A DNA stretch of 64,000 nucleotides, taken from NCBI RefSeq assembly GCF_000002235.5, contig NW_022145562.1:631501-695500 (forward strand), written 5' to 3'. The position numbers were made by a program, and so were the translations under genes. The DNA is from Strongylocentrotus purpuratus (lineage: Eukaryota; Echinodermata; Echinoidea; Camarodonta; Strongylocentrotidae). The notes beneath the pieces are model-generated. The model searched no databases. It was not told where the DNA came from and worked only from the letters and a program-made list of their open reading frames with translations. This document shows, in pieces, positions 13,201-24,100 of the stretch; the stretch's first letter is position 1, and every line of letters starts with the position of its first letter.

Positions 13201-16200
13201 GCAAACGTCTTGAAATGTGTTACTACATGTACATGTTGATGTATGTACATGGCACATGCAACTGATTGGGTGTAAGAATTCAAAGCAGAGTCCAGCAGTA
13301 CAACTTGTTGACTTCTAGGCATCATACAACTTTTTTGTTTGCATTGAAAAGAATTTACAAATACGTGTGCATATTAGGTGGGTGCAAACTCCACTCAAAC
13401 TAAATGGACTTGAACTTTGTTTGTTTATCATGACTAGCACGACCATGGCCTCTCCCGTTTTCCATAAATTCCTCATTTATTTGGAAATGGAAATGGTCAG
13501 TGATATCTGGTATGTCAATAGAAACAGGATTTAATTGGATTAATATTGTACCACTATTGCTAGGTGGGGACTATAGGTTTGATTTGGTTGAATTAACACT
13601 CAAGTACATGTACGCCCCTGCACAGTATCTGAAGGTACTAACATGGACAGTGGTTTGTGGTTTATCTTGTGATATATTTATTGAAAAGGAAAATCATTGA
13701 AGTAGAGATTGGGTGCAACGAGGCTACACAATTAAAATCAAACAAGTGTGTAGCATTTTAACTGTGGTCATGTTCTAAGAATAACAGAACTGAACTGACT
13801 GTACAACATGTCACTGGAACATGTACATGTATGATCAAGACGATTAGCCATTCTCACAACAGATAAGTTAATGGAGAAAAACAAATATTTCTTACTAACT
13901 GTGAAGATTGACTAAACACACAGATATTATGTAATGGGAGTGTCTGTCACTGTGCCTGGCACTGTACTTGTACATGCAATCGTTTGCACATGAATTGCAC
14001 ATAATATATCATGCACAGATCTCTCCAGAATGTCTAGCCTAGGGCTAAGTTCACTGTGGTACAATCAGCATTTACCCGATTCCGCCCTGACCTTTACCCA
14101 GTCTTAAGAGCAAAATGGGACACACGCCCACTTCCCTACTGTGCTGTAAATTGACATGCAATTCACAATGAAGGAGTACCTCACCAAGTGGCTCAATGGT
14201 GCATTATGATAATTCCATGGTAACTAATGAGGAGGAATGTACATGTACATTGTAGAACCCTTAATTGCTTCACATATTTCACCACTAATGGGGTGTTCAT
14301 GACATAATTATTCTCTACTGAAATGTTTACCTACATTGTACATGTACGATGCATGTGTACGGTACATTTGTACATATACAGAGTATTCAGTAAGCTTATT
14401 GAAAAGTCTAGAAATTTTAAATTTTGCTTGTGTACTGTACTGCCTCCATTGCACAGTGTGTGGGTAGACTCAAACTGGGGAAATTATGAGCCCCATTTCA
14501 TTTATTTAAATAATTTGTGTTAAAGATAAACTTGAGTTCTGGTAAAAAAAAAAGAAAATCAATTCACACAGAAACTTACACTAAAAGTTCAAGATTACAA
14601 ATAAATGTCATTTGCCAAAAAAAAGAAAACCCCTCCCTCCCCCTCCCAACATGATTTAGACTCCTACTGTCACTTCCATTCACTCAGAGTGTGGTAGGGA
14701 AGGACAGAGGCTAGATGAGAATTGAGAACAAAATATATTATTGACTTCCATCCACCCCCCCCCCCTTTCTACATGTAAATAGGAAGGATGCGACCATACA
14801 TTTACAAAAGTTCAATTTTTTTTTTTTACATTGTACATGCGATGTGAAACTTGTGTGCATGTTTCACTTTCACACAAGTTTTCTTCATTTTCTATAAATA
14901 ACATTTACAAAGATATGAAAATATTCAGTTATGGCCTTTTTATGTTAAAGAATTACAATCTGTACAGCTAGTACGAAATGCATTGAAAAGACATGTCATT
15001 GTATTTACATGTACATGTACATGCGCTTGGTATCCAGCACAACTAGTGCACACCGTGCACCACCCACCATCTGCCTCAAATAAATAAACATGTAATGTGC
15101 ACATAACACAAACTGCAGTTGTTGTAAAACTGTTTGCTGTTTTACGATAACTGAAATGAATTTAAATCACCAGAAGATATTCTCAAATTTGGGAGACCAA
15201 TTTATTTTATCTAATTTTGCTGCAAAGGGTCCATTACATATGTACATGTACCTTGCCTCAAAATGAAAATGTGATTAACAGATTCCTCATGAAAATTTAT
15301 CCGTTTGACCATCTACTGTACATACATGTACATGTACTTAATCAAAATTCACTGTCTACTTTTGTTTCATAACTGCTTTGTTGTTGTTATGATCCACAGT
15401 CCACACAAAAGAAATGGGTTCCTGAACTCAGAGAAAGCTAAAAAAACTGGGAAAAACTGCCTTGTGTATTATATTGATGTTAGACTTGGTCATTGATGTT
15501 TGATTCTTTTCATCTTCTTTCTTTTCCCTTTAGTACATGTAGCTTTTTACAAAAAAATTGACCTCTTAGAAGAAAATAAATAAATAAATAAAATGTAATC
15601 TAAATCTCATAGTTCATCGACCTTTTGACAGAAGTACTGAAAGTACTACACACTGAGGAGATCATATGGATGTGAATTCGACCTACATGTACATGTATGA
15701 TGAAGAGAGAAGAGGAGAACAATTACACACTTCATAGCCACTCTGGAATCATCACCAGAAGCTGGTTGACAATCTCCACCACATAGTCAGGTGGCTTAGT
15801 AAAATTATTGTTACTTGCCGAATAAAAGCACCAGGCTTCCTTAGAACCTACTTATTAGGCTACGAGCCCCAGCAAAATTTCAATTTGTAAGGGTGTGGGG
15901 CAGGAGCGTCTTTTTGGAGCCCCCAAATAATTTTATAACATTCATTTGTTGTTGTACAAATGCCACTTTTGGTACAGGGCTTCCTTATGACCTACTGAAT
16001 GATGGTAGGGTAGGAGGCTAGGAGCCCCCGGCAGAAATATTCATATAGACCCCTACAAATCAATGTGTGGTTGGGGGTCCCATGGCGTTTGTACAACAAA
16101 AACTCAATGTTCCGTAAACTAAGATTACAGTCGCTAACTTAACATACACGCGCGCTTGCACCCCACCGTCAGTACGGTATGCAATTAATTATTGTGCAGG

Positions 16201-16980
16201 AGTTCGACGTGAATCCCGTGAGAAATTGTACATTATAAGTCTTTGTTTTTAGGAAAAAATACTCCAAACAAGATAACAAAATTGACACGAAACAGGTGAG
16301 GTAAGAAACATAACAACTTTTAAATCAAGACCATTATTTGAACAATTGATGAAGATGAAAGTTGAAATTTGATATCTTTTAGTACTAGTAGGCTATCTCC
16401 ACGCCGGAGTTACGGGTAAAAAATGGATACAAAAGTGCACTAGCGCCAAGTAAAGTTCTAGACTAGAAGGTCTAGGTCTACTTGTAGACTAATGACTTTT
16501 TATATTTGTAGATCTAAATGTATTTAAGACTGAACTAGCCTGAGGCTGAAGTAGATTTTCGTTTAGTGGCAGGGATCATGATTATGATTGGTTTAACTCC
16601 ATTGCCTTGCCTTGCATTGCTTTGCTTTGGTTTGGTTGGCATTGCATTGCCAGCACAACTCAATTTACGTTAATGGAAGTCTACGGTACCTTGATGTAGA
16701 GAGTGATGGGCTGATCCCCCGAGTCTTCCTCTTGCTCAGCACCATCACCATTGGTATCGGGAGCTGCAGTTTCAGTTGTCTCTGGCTCAGCACCATCACC
16801 ATCACCATTGCCATTGGCATCGCCAGCTGCAGTGTCACTCGTTTCTTCTTCTTGATCTTCGTTCGGCGCATCTTCCTCTTCGTATGTCGCATTTTCCTCT
16901 TCGTTCGTCACAATTTCCTCTTCATCCTCGATTTTCATATTGTCCAGCTGCTCAACGTTTTCTACCTCTTCTCCGTTCAT
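4222..16980 (-). CDS. CLIC: Chloride intracellular channel (CLIC) family protein, 5 exons, 318 aa
   Basis: Exons in transcript order are 16690-16980, 7814-7949, 5940-6120, 5016-5226 and 4222-4359. All junctions are GT..AG and phases join without a break (0, 1, 2, 0). Residues 1-97 form an acidic, Glu/Asp/Gly-rich N-terminal region ending ITLYIK. Next comes the thioredoxin-like domain with CPLCQRLFMI (about residues 107-116), then the all-alpha GST-C-like domain with the hallmark GDNFTLADCDLLPKLH in exon 4, and a C-terminus ending FVVMKS. CLIC proteins are glutathione-S-transferase-fold proteins that exist in soluble and membrane-associated forms and act in redox and membrane or tubule biology. 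The CxxC pair suggests a glutaredoxin-like active site. The core is normal family length (about 220 aa); the acidic extension recalls the long isoforms of vertebrate CLIC5 and CLIC6. The start is the only Met preceding the acidic exon. Identity as CLIC is very secure; the paralogue is not assigned. Confidence 0.95.
5668..5882. repeat. Inverted-repeat (hairpin) element in CLIC intron 3
   Basis: The left arm begins GGACACCTACCCCTTGGAC and the right arm ends with its complement, GTCCTTGGGGTAGGTGTCC. Inside each arm are short repeats of the type ATAACCACCCCCAGTCAAC. A 17-20-nt poly-G run (about 5837-5853) lies near the right arm. The whole can fold into a long hairpin and looks like a non-autonomous MITE. 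No target duplication was clear. Confidence 0.6.
6226..6345 (-). pseudogene. Decayed tandem duplicate of the 5' part of CLIC exon 3
   Basis: The DNA from about 6052 to 6220 (5' half of exon 3 plus upstream intron) is repeated about 169 bp further on. The duplicate still reads on the minus strand as a NTPPPALVDPNVQTNDSLGK-like peptide, close to the functional NTPPPVLVDPNVQTDNALGK. The acceptor is changed from TTAG to TTAC, and the reading frame hits TAA shortly after the conserved part. It therefore cannot be used as a normal alternative exon and is best called an exon relic. Confidence 0.75.
9693..9862. repeat. Dispersed repeat, copy 1
   Basis: This stretch matches 42797-42947 in the same orientation. 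Shared blocks include GACCCCAAAATATCCACAGA, ACTGCCAAAGT, GTGCTTCATGAATACCTTTT and GAATACTTCCACCTG. The copy here contains an extra TACATGTACAT run. The element class is not known. Confidence 0.6.
10957..11361. mobile_element. PIF/Harbinger-like MITE, 405 bp
   Basis: The ends are inverted repeats: GGGCGTGTTTATGCTTCAC at the left and its exact complement at the right. The element is flanked on both sides by TAA (10954-10956 and 11362-11364), which fits the 3-bp TWA target duplication of PIF/Harbinger transposons. It has no coding capacity, so it is non-autonomous. It lies in CLIC intron 1. Confidence 0.8.
11504..11850 (+). mobile_element. tRNA-derived SINE, full-length
   Basis: The 5' 75 nt (11504-11578) have a tRNA-like layout. 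The acceptor GTGTCGT pairs with ACGGCAC with one wobble, box A is TGGTCGAGTGG, and box B is GGTTCGAATCC; the type is class II Ser/Leu-like. It is followed by an unrelated body (CTTTGGCAAGATATTAAC, TGTTAAATGGGTACCCGG) and a tail AAGCGCTTAGAGACATTTG with GCGCTATATAAAT and a TTA/ATT repeat. The body recurs near 18860 and, reversed, near 25090-25150, which marks a repeat family. It is not a functional tRNA. Confidence 0.85.
15834..16080. repeat. Imperfect direct repeat pair
   Basis: Two stretches about 145 bp apart share GGCTTCCTTA..ACCTACT, AGGCTA(C/G)GAGCCCC and similar text, including TTGTTGTTGTACAAATGCC-like DNA between them. Their origin is unknown. Confidence 0.4.
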
Positions 16981-17110
16981 TGTGGTTGATTATTCCGTTA
17001 GATTATCCAATAAAACAAGGTCGAAAATCGTTCAAAATCGCAGGTTGACGTCAGTGTCAGTGGGTCGGATATGTTGATTCAAAGTTGGATTTTCGTTTAA
17101 TTAATCGTGC
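16981..17110 (-). promoter_or_regulatory. 5' UTR/promoter-proximal region of CLIC with a CRE palindrome
   Basis: Immediately upstream of the CLIC start codon the sequence contains the perfect CRE/ATF palindrome TGACGTCA at 17046-17053, about 66 bp from the ATG. There is a local CpG and alternating CG/GC run (about 17106-17138), unlike the AT-rich surroundings. The transcription start is not visible, so assigning a promoter is inference from position. Confidence 0.4.
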
Positions 17111-17842
17111 GCGTACGTGTGTGCCCGCGCGCGCGCATGTGGGCATTATTAGCTTAGGCATAGACAATTCGACCCGACGACTTTCAACCAACAATTTTTA
17201 GTGCCATCGACTCATGGACTTCGAAAAAGAAAAAGAAAATTGTTTTTGTATTTACAATCATAATTTTTGACGATATTGCTCCAAAATGAAATCCGACCTA
17301 AATCAAAACATCAAAGATAAATGTTAAATTAACACAACGAAAGATTTAAATGGTATTAGCATGGGATGAACTTTGAAGCCTTTGCTTGGGTTGAAGCAAA
17401 CTAATTTTAAATTGATGATTAGTGAAAAATAAAAGTTATTGATTTTATTGAGAAGTGAAGACCTCTAATCACACAGGCTCAAGGGCGTAGCTAATTTTTT
17501 TGCCCAATTCGTGAGAAAATATTTAGCGGCGAATCAGCCAGTCGGTGAATAAAGGGGGGGGGGGGGTAAGGAACACTTTTTTCCCCTCAACATCCACACC
17601 ACCCCCCCCCCCCCCCTTGAGCAAAAAAAAATATTATATTTTTTTTTTTTGCCGGGGGGTGGGGAGGCATAGATAAAACACAGATATTCATGGGTGTCTT
17701 TAAAATTCCAATTATAGAGGGATATCCTTTAAAGCTCCCTTTCCAAACTATTTTCAGGGATAATAGACTTCAAAATATTGAAGAAAACAACATAGGCCAG
17801 TAAGGCCTAATGCTAATCAGATAGGGTTTAGAAAAGGCTTCA

Positions 17843-18153
17843 GGGGGGTGTTTCACAAAGATCCTAAGTAGAACTTAACTCTAAGTTGGACTTAAAAGTT
17901 ATGGACAGCCATTGGAGTCTTTAAATGAAATATATTCAAAAGCAGAAATTCAAGTATTTTAGACTTTTTATTAATTCCACATCCAGAACATGAAATCTCC
18001 TTGATGATAGAAAATATGAATGATTTCAATAAACAATGAATGCCTTTCAAAATAACTTTTACAAAATATTTTCAAAGATGCTAATGGCTTTCCATATTTT
18101 TTAAGTCCAACTTAGAGATAAGTTCAACTTAGGATCTTTGTGAAACATCCCCC
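17843..18153. mobile_element. MITE family A, copy 1 (long inverted repeats)
   Basis: The left end reads GGTGTTTCACAAAGATCCTA and continues into AACTCTAAGTTGGACTTAAA. The right end is the inverted form (TTTAAGTCCAACTTAGAG, then AACTTAGGATCTTTGTGAAA). The arms are about 55-60 nt around a non-coding AT-rich middle. Two relatives occur at 22238-22462 and 50622-50943. Confidence 0.8.
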
Positions 18154-18224
18154 AGGACTTCAGTGACCATATATTCACTCTAAAAACACTGGTAGAATAA
18201 ATGTTCAAAAATAATAAATATTGT

Positions 18225-18270
18225 ACGTGTGTTTTGTGGATTTCCGCAAAGCGTTTGATTTATTTTTAAA
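18225..18270 (+). pseudogene. Possible LINE reverse-transcriptase fragment
   Basis: The translation includes CFVDFRKAFDLF, which resembles motif A of non-LTR reverse transcriptases (F.DF.KAFD). No further RT motifs follow, so if real it is a very short relic. Confidence 0.35.
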
Positions 18271-18483
18271 AAAGCAAATAGTATTTTTCAAAAGGAGGCG
18301 TTGGTCAAAAAGGAGGCGGGCTGGGACGAAAAAGACTACATTTTTGTTGCACTTGATACAACCATGCCGGCGCATCAACTTTCATGCTATAGTTGTCCTT
18401 CTCTGCACATCGATGCTGTTAAATCATATTTTCTAGACAGTTTTCTCTTTAGACCGCGGCTATATCATGACATATGACTCTGG

Positions 18484-18720
18484 CACTGGCGTACTGATGG
18501 GGGGGGGGGGGGAGGGGGAGGAATTGCCAACCCCCCCTCCAAAAATAAAAAAAAAATAAAAAATTCTAACTCAGTGGTTTTTCTAATTCGATATATAAAT
18601 GTTGCTGAAATGACATGATTTTGCGGGGGTCTTTTCTCACTTATTAAAATATATTATAATTTTTTTTTCCTCCTCACCCCCCCCCCCCCCAAAAAAAAGT
18701 TGTTGCTCCTTACGCCACTG
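18484..18720. mobile_element. MITE-like element with CACTGGCGTA ends
   Basis: The left end is CACTGGCGTACTGATGGGGG and the right end is TTACGCCACTG, an inverted match of about 10 nt. Poly-G on the left and poly-C on the right extend the symmetry. The same end sequence recurs at about 56892 (CCACTGGCGTACTGATGGGG). Target duplication was not resolved. Confidence 0.5.
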
Positions 18721-18786
18721 GCCTATGATACTTCTCGTCTGCGATAACATAATCTGTATTACTTTCTCCGTTGAACATTACCAAGC

Positions 18787-19465
18787 CTAGGCGTCGTGGT
18801 CGAGTGGATACGTCGACGGACTTAAGGTCTTAAGGTCCGCGGTTCGAGTCCCCGGCCGCGGCACTAATGTGCTTTGGCAAGACAATGATATACATTTGCC
18901 ACACTCAACCGAGGTGATGTAAATGGGTACCTGGCAGGAATTAATTCCTTGAAATGCTAGAGCACCGCAGTGGCTGCCTTGCTAAAGCCCCCGGCTCCCC
19001 CACTCAGAGGTCGGAATGACCGCATGCGTGTTGCCAAAATGTCTGGTAAAGGGGTATTTTTCGTGCGACAAAGTCCGGCCCGAGAATTGTAAAAAAAAAG
19101 GGGTGTATTTGACTTTCCACCCTGAGATTTTTTTTAAAAGGGGGTGTTTTTCTTTTTTTCTCTCATCTCTTTGGACTCCTGAGAAAATATTCCGAATTTA
19201 GGGGGGTACATTGAGCATTTTTCCTGAGGGGTCTCAAAGGCAGGAAAAGCCTGTGAAAAGCCCGCGAAAGGGGGGTTTGGAAATGTTGGCAGTCCTCAGA
19301 TAGGGGGTGCTTTCAAAAAGAGGGTACGAGCATATGCGTACCCTAAATAACACTGAGTGGGGGGGGGGGGCGGGCTAAAGCCAGGGTAATAATAATCGGG
19401 GCAGCGCCGTAGGAGCGTCACAACGTGACGGACATGTGCGCTATATAAGAAGCCACCATTATTAT
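18787..19465 (+). mobile_element. tRNA-derived SINE interrupted by another insertion
   Basis: It starts with a class II tRNA-like head (18789-18862) with box A TGGTCGAGTGG and box B GGTTCGAGTCC. The same body as the SINE at 11504 follows (CTTTGGCAAGACAATGATAT, GTAAATGGGTACCTGGCAGG). Non-SINE DNA from about 19000 to 19355 separates this from a SINE-like tail (GTGCGCTATATAAGAAG with an ATT repeat, ending about 19470). Confidence 0.7.
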
Positions 19466-20179
19466 TATTATACCGGGAGGCTGTTGCAAATGTAAAAAAT
19501 TCACTTTGTGGCAATGTTTGGTCTTGAGCTTATGAAGTCTGAAAATGTAAAAAGAGGAGCATGACATCCCAGAATACAGCTCATTACTCCCCCACAGGCC
19601 TGCACGACTAACCCTCGCACCATTTTAAGTGCCTTCGTTCTGCGAAATTGAAACTGAGCTGTCTACCGAGTTTGCGTGGTCGAGTTTTATGTAGGACGAA
19701 GTATTACGTGCACGCAGCCACTTTTAACGCGCGCCCATAGTTCTCGTTCTCCTCCACGCCAAAGGTACACGCCCAGCTTGATTGAGCAGTGAAGCAAGTG
19801 CGAGAGTGACCACTCCCTCACCTCTTCAAACCCCATCGTCTCTGATCATGAGTCATCATCTTATACCGCGGACCAAAATATGTTGACCCTGAAGAAAAGT
19901 GAATGTTTTGTATCCGATTTTAGGTGTGAACATGTTTGTACACCTTCGATGAAAAAGAATTATGGCTTTTTATATCTCATGAACAACTGACAACTTGTAG
20001 GCCGATGACACAAAGTTGTTGAGAGATAAAAGTGATGTCGGGCAAATCTTCTGAAACGGTAAAATAAATATATCGCATAGGGCCTATTAGCAATACTAGC
20101 AGACTATATTAAGAAAGTTGGCTAAGACTCCGTGCGTGTGTGCGTGGGGGCGGGGGGGGGGGGGGGGTGGTTGCAATGG

Positions 20180-20210
20180 CGCAATTTCATCATGTCATGA
20201 TGAAATTGCG
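20180..20210. repeat. Perfect 31-nt palindrome
   Basis: The arms CGCAATTTCATCATG and CATGATGAAATTGCG are exact complements around a single T. It sits just past a 15-20-nt G run. The cause is unknown; it could be the centre of an old inverted-repeat element. Confidence 0.7.
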
Positions 20211-20321
20211 TTTGTGTGTATCTCCCACAATGGCAGCTACGTAAAAATAATAATAATTTTTATTTATGGAAACATAATTATCAAAACTCGAGATTTAAAT
20301 TTCAATTGCCACTATAGGCGA

Positions 20322-20330
<9 letters not shown>

Positions 20331-20366
<36 letters not shown>
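20331..20366. repeat. (CT)n microsatellite
   Basis: A pure CT run follows a short poly-C. A similar CT tract lies at 21081-21119, just beyond the stop codon of the channel gene and thus probably in its 3' UTR. Confidence 0.9.
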
Positions 20367-20369
<3 letters not shown>

Positions 20370-20569
20370 ACCTATCTTTCCTTCTATCTACTCCTGAAGA
20401 ACAAGAAAAAGTAAATACAATGATATATAGGTAATTCTAAAGTAGTGCAGCCTTTATTGATTCAATTAGTGAAAGACATTGGCACCAAAATGAACATGAT
20501 TGGTCCTCTGGGTCTGATAACACTAATTTATATTAAGCTGTTTTTTCCCATTGGCAACATACTCTCTAA

Positions 20570-20763
20570 AAAAAAATCGAGTGATCACGGACGTCACCTC
20601 TCTGGAGAGTGAAAATGTAGTGAAAATAGAGTGAACCTTCACTCTTTTCTTAGAGAGCACTCTAAAATCAATCGATTTTCACTCCTAAACAAGTGATCAC
20701 GGACGTCACTCCCAAGAAAGTGAAAATAGAGTGAAAATTCACTTTTTTTTTTTAAAGAGAGTA
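20570..20763. mobile_element. MITE-like element with internal duplicated half
   Basis: The ends are ACTCTCTAAAAAAAA and TTTTAAAGAGAGT in inverted orientation. Within it a block starting GTGATCACGGACGTCAC and continuing into GTGAAAATAGAGTGAA occurs twice, about 115 bp apart. TA at both borders would fit a Tc1/mariner-type target, but this is uncertain. Confidence 0.55.
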
Positions 20764-21083
20764 CAGTATACTGCTGCCATATAAATGGGCTAATTCTTCT
20801 CCACTATATACCGACATTTCTTTCTTCTAAACATCCTACTCATTCCGATATAAGCTATACTACTATAGGCTACATAAGTTTTTAATATGACCACACTTTA
20901 TTACAGTGAAAAGTAAATTCGTATTAAAAATAAACTAGATAATGCGTATAAGAAGGTACATGAATGTATATAATTAGTTACAAAGATATTTTATACTTCA
21001 CCGCCCGAATATAGGAGGTGACGAGCTCCTGAATATTGGTAATTTCGAAATTCCCAGGGGCTGAACTATGCCCCCCACCCCTC

Positions 21084-21122
<39 letters not shown>

Positions 21123-21156
21123 GGCCTCGTACACCTCTGATCATCATCGAAGTATT

Positions 21157-24100
21157 TTACATTTCCATCAAGAATTTGACAGTGATGGCGGTCAGTGAGA
21201 CCAGTGTTGCAAACAAGAAGAGGCGATCCATGATGCGGGCAAGTAGTTCGAAATCATGTATCTTGGGCGACTGTTCAAAAAAAAGAATTAGGATATACAT
21301 GTACTAAAAGTTTATATTTCGAACAAATCAAAATAATTTTTGAGATTTCTATGTCTTTTGTACTAAGAAACGTAATGATTAAAATGTAATGTACAAAGTC
21401 GTTAATTATTTCTTTCCCATTTCGTTAAAAATATCTGAACATACGATATATAAATCCCAAGGTAAATATAGTAGCAAAACTCCAAAGGGAGTGGAAATGG
21501 TACACATTGTGCGTGAATGAATCCGGTGACTGGGGTGATAATATAGGTTCCATGACATTTGCTCCGGCGACAATTGCTCCGCTGTAAATTTCATACACTA
21601 ATCGAATGGCTAACTTCAACCCTGGATTCAACACTATACCCTACCCTAAACCTAACCCTAAACCTAACATAAAACCCTAGTGAAACCCTAACCCTAACCC
21701 TACATCTTAGACGAAATAAAGCCCGGAGCAATTGTCGCAGGAGCAAATGTCGTGTCACCATAATATAATAATACAAAGCGCTTTGAGACGGTATTACGTA
21801 TTAAGCAATATATGAATCCAGATATTAACTAATATTGATATACACATTTCGTTAACATTATACTGGATTAATTTGTGTATAATAGTTTTATAATGTTAAG
21901 TCTATAGCAGCGATATTGCAGCCCGATTTTCTCTCATTTATCGATGGGCCTCTATTAGAAAATTGACAATATCATCATCTAGAATCCAGTTCCCATTAAT
22001 ATCAGTACCTCAGTTTTGTCTTGTTCGTCGAATCGATTCGTTGACTGTCTTTTCACCCAAACATCAAGCTGTGACAAAGTGTGACCATCGGACGATCGTG
22101 TTTGTGCTATAAGAGAAAAACAAAACATGAATGTAATGATTAAGAAACCAAACCATTTGTAATCAAATTCTGCTTTGCATTCAATATTTCGTGCATTCGA
22201 ATTTGATTGTACTGTATTCCTTTGACTATTATTATTAGCTCTAAGTTGGACTTAACAATATGGAAAGCCGTTAACATGTTTAAAAAAATATTTTGTAAAA
22301 GTTATTTTTAAAGGCATAGATTTCATGTTCTTGATGTGAAAAAAAGTCTGAAACAGGCCTACTTGATTTTTCGCTTTATTGGAAGGCTTCAAATGGCTCT
22401 CCATAGCTTTTAAGTCCAACTTAGAGTTAAGTTCGACTTAGGATCTTTGTGAAGCACCCCCCGGTATTGCATTTCTTCAACTATTATTATTAGCTCTGAT
22501 TTTTTTTTCTTTTTCGAACAGGTCATGTAGAGGCTAAGAAGGACGCATCGGCCCCTTATGATGTACAATGGACGTAAGAAATCGAAAGAACGAAACATAT
22601 CGCTTGCAAAGGAGCCTCTATGCTCTTCATGAAAAAAAACACACTTTTAAACGTGATTAAAATCAATAGGTATAACTGGATGTGGATAGCATTAGCTAAC
22701 ATGTGGATGCCCATTTGACTTTACAGACTTGATGTATTTTGACATTTGAACAGTGTTTGCAACTGAACGTCCTTATCCATTACAAATATTTGGTGAATTA
22801 TATTACTTTTGAACTTTTTATTTGAAGAAATTGCGAAAAAAGTTAAGTTGGTTTGTGAGGACAATTTTTGGTGGGTTTATTGAAAGATGCGTAGGGCTTA
22901 AATAATGATAATATGTAATTTGTTTAGATCTGGTTCTCGGCCACAGACTAACCTGCACTATCCTTCATCTCCAGACCTCCAGCTTTGCGGCTCTCATTGG
23001 GATTCGAACCCTGGGCCTTCTTCCCGCCACACCTTCCCCCACCCACAAAACACCATGGTCCAAGGTGGTTGAAGAAGACACTGCGGATGAACTTGTTGTT
23101 GATCTCGCCTTCCCGGTGACTGAGGTTGATAACAATGGCGGACATAATGGTGACGACTATGGTGATGATAAAACAATCGCTCACATATTCAGTGACCACG
23201 GCAGCGTCTCCTAAACAATTAATGAAAAACTATTTAATGTAACATTCCGTCTATTTCAATCAATATCATAATGGGACACAGAGATGTGTGTAAAAAAAAA
23301 ACACCTGACAGTAAATGTGTACATACACACTAGGTGCGGAGGGGGGGGGGGGGTGCATCCCCAACTGAATTTTGAAATATAAAGTATTCGGGAAACGATC
23401 ACCTCATGATTACACGGGCAGCGGGTATAGGCCTACCCGAAAAGGAACATTGTATTGCTATCAGGCTTATCTAGTATATCTTGATGTCGAAATAACTTCT
23501 TCTTTTTTTGGGGGGGGGGGGGGTCGCTCTCTTAATTTTCCTCGCAAATTTTCAATGCAGAAAGACGACCTTTGGGTAAGCGAGACGTCAAACCTTAGGA
23601 TTAACACGACAGTGGAAACTTTATTCTAAAATAATGTCAAGAGTAACAGAATCCGCGCCCTTAAATTAGTCGGAGTATTGCTATTAGACTGGCTTTTTTT
23701 TTTGGGGGGGGGGGGGGCTTGGGTTTTTTGTTTTTATTTTCTATACGTGCCTCGCTTATATTACTTTATTATAACGATTTTTGTTTTTCCTTTTCGGGGG
23801 GGGGGGGGGGTGAGGCTTCAGCCCCAAGCTCCACTATAGAACCACTAGGCCTACTGGATCGCTTCTCTGTCTGATGCTATTGATTGTGTGAGTCATAATG
23901 ATTACCTCTAGAGTTCTTGGGCAGGTTGTCTGTAACGACGATCTGGAACACCGTCAGACCAAGGACAAGAGAGATGGCGGCCGAGAGGCGCTCTCCACTT
24001 TTGGCGGGAATGATGAAAATGATAATCGACAACCAGCTGAGGATAGCTATTGGTGACGTCACATTATCAATGTAGTACCTTGGCAGTCTACGGAGCTTGA

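Larger units (their letters stand above)
7950..16689. other. CLIC intron 1 (8.7 kb), repeat-rich
   Basis: This first intron contains no other gene that I can support. It is dense in the palindromic motif TACATGTA and its extensions, for example near 9570-9590, 12190-12250, 12990-13012 and 15009-15021. It also holds a dispersed repeat (9693-9862), a Harbinger-like MITE (10957-11361), a tRNA-derived SINE (11504-11850), a GA-rich stretch (9356-9410), and a pair of imperfect repeats near 15834 and 15978. The end next to exon 1 has a TTGCC/TTGCT-type pentamer run (16599-16650). The ORFs shown by six-frame translation here are short and unsupported. Confidence 0.6.
17111..21156. other. Intergenic region between CLIC 5' end and channel 3' end
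   Basis: No gene is supported here. It contains poly-G/poly-C runs (about 17545, 17600, 18500, 18680, 19359), several MITEs, a SINE with an inserted segment, two CT microsatellites (20331-20366; 21081-21119) and a perfect 31-nt palindrome (20180-20210). The minus-strand AATAAA at 20899-20904 lies about 255 nt past the channel stop and could be its poly(A) signal. Confidence 0.55.

Noticed and set aside
16612..16989. 125-aa plus-strand frame with hydrophobic stretches
   Set aside because: It is the antisense shadow of CLIC exon 1, whose minus-strand frame splices correctly.
21641..21705. A chromosome end (telomere)
   Set aside because: The CCTAA units are few and degenerate and lie between inverted ends of a MITE with a clear target duplication.
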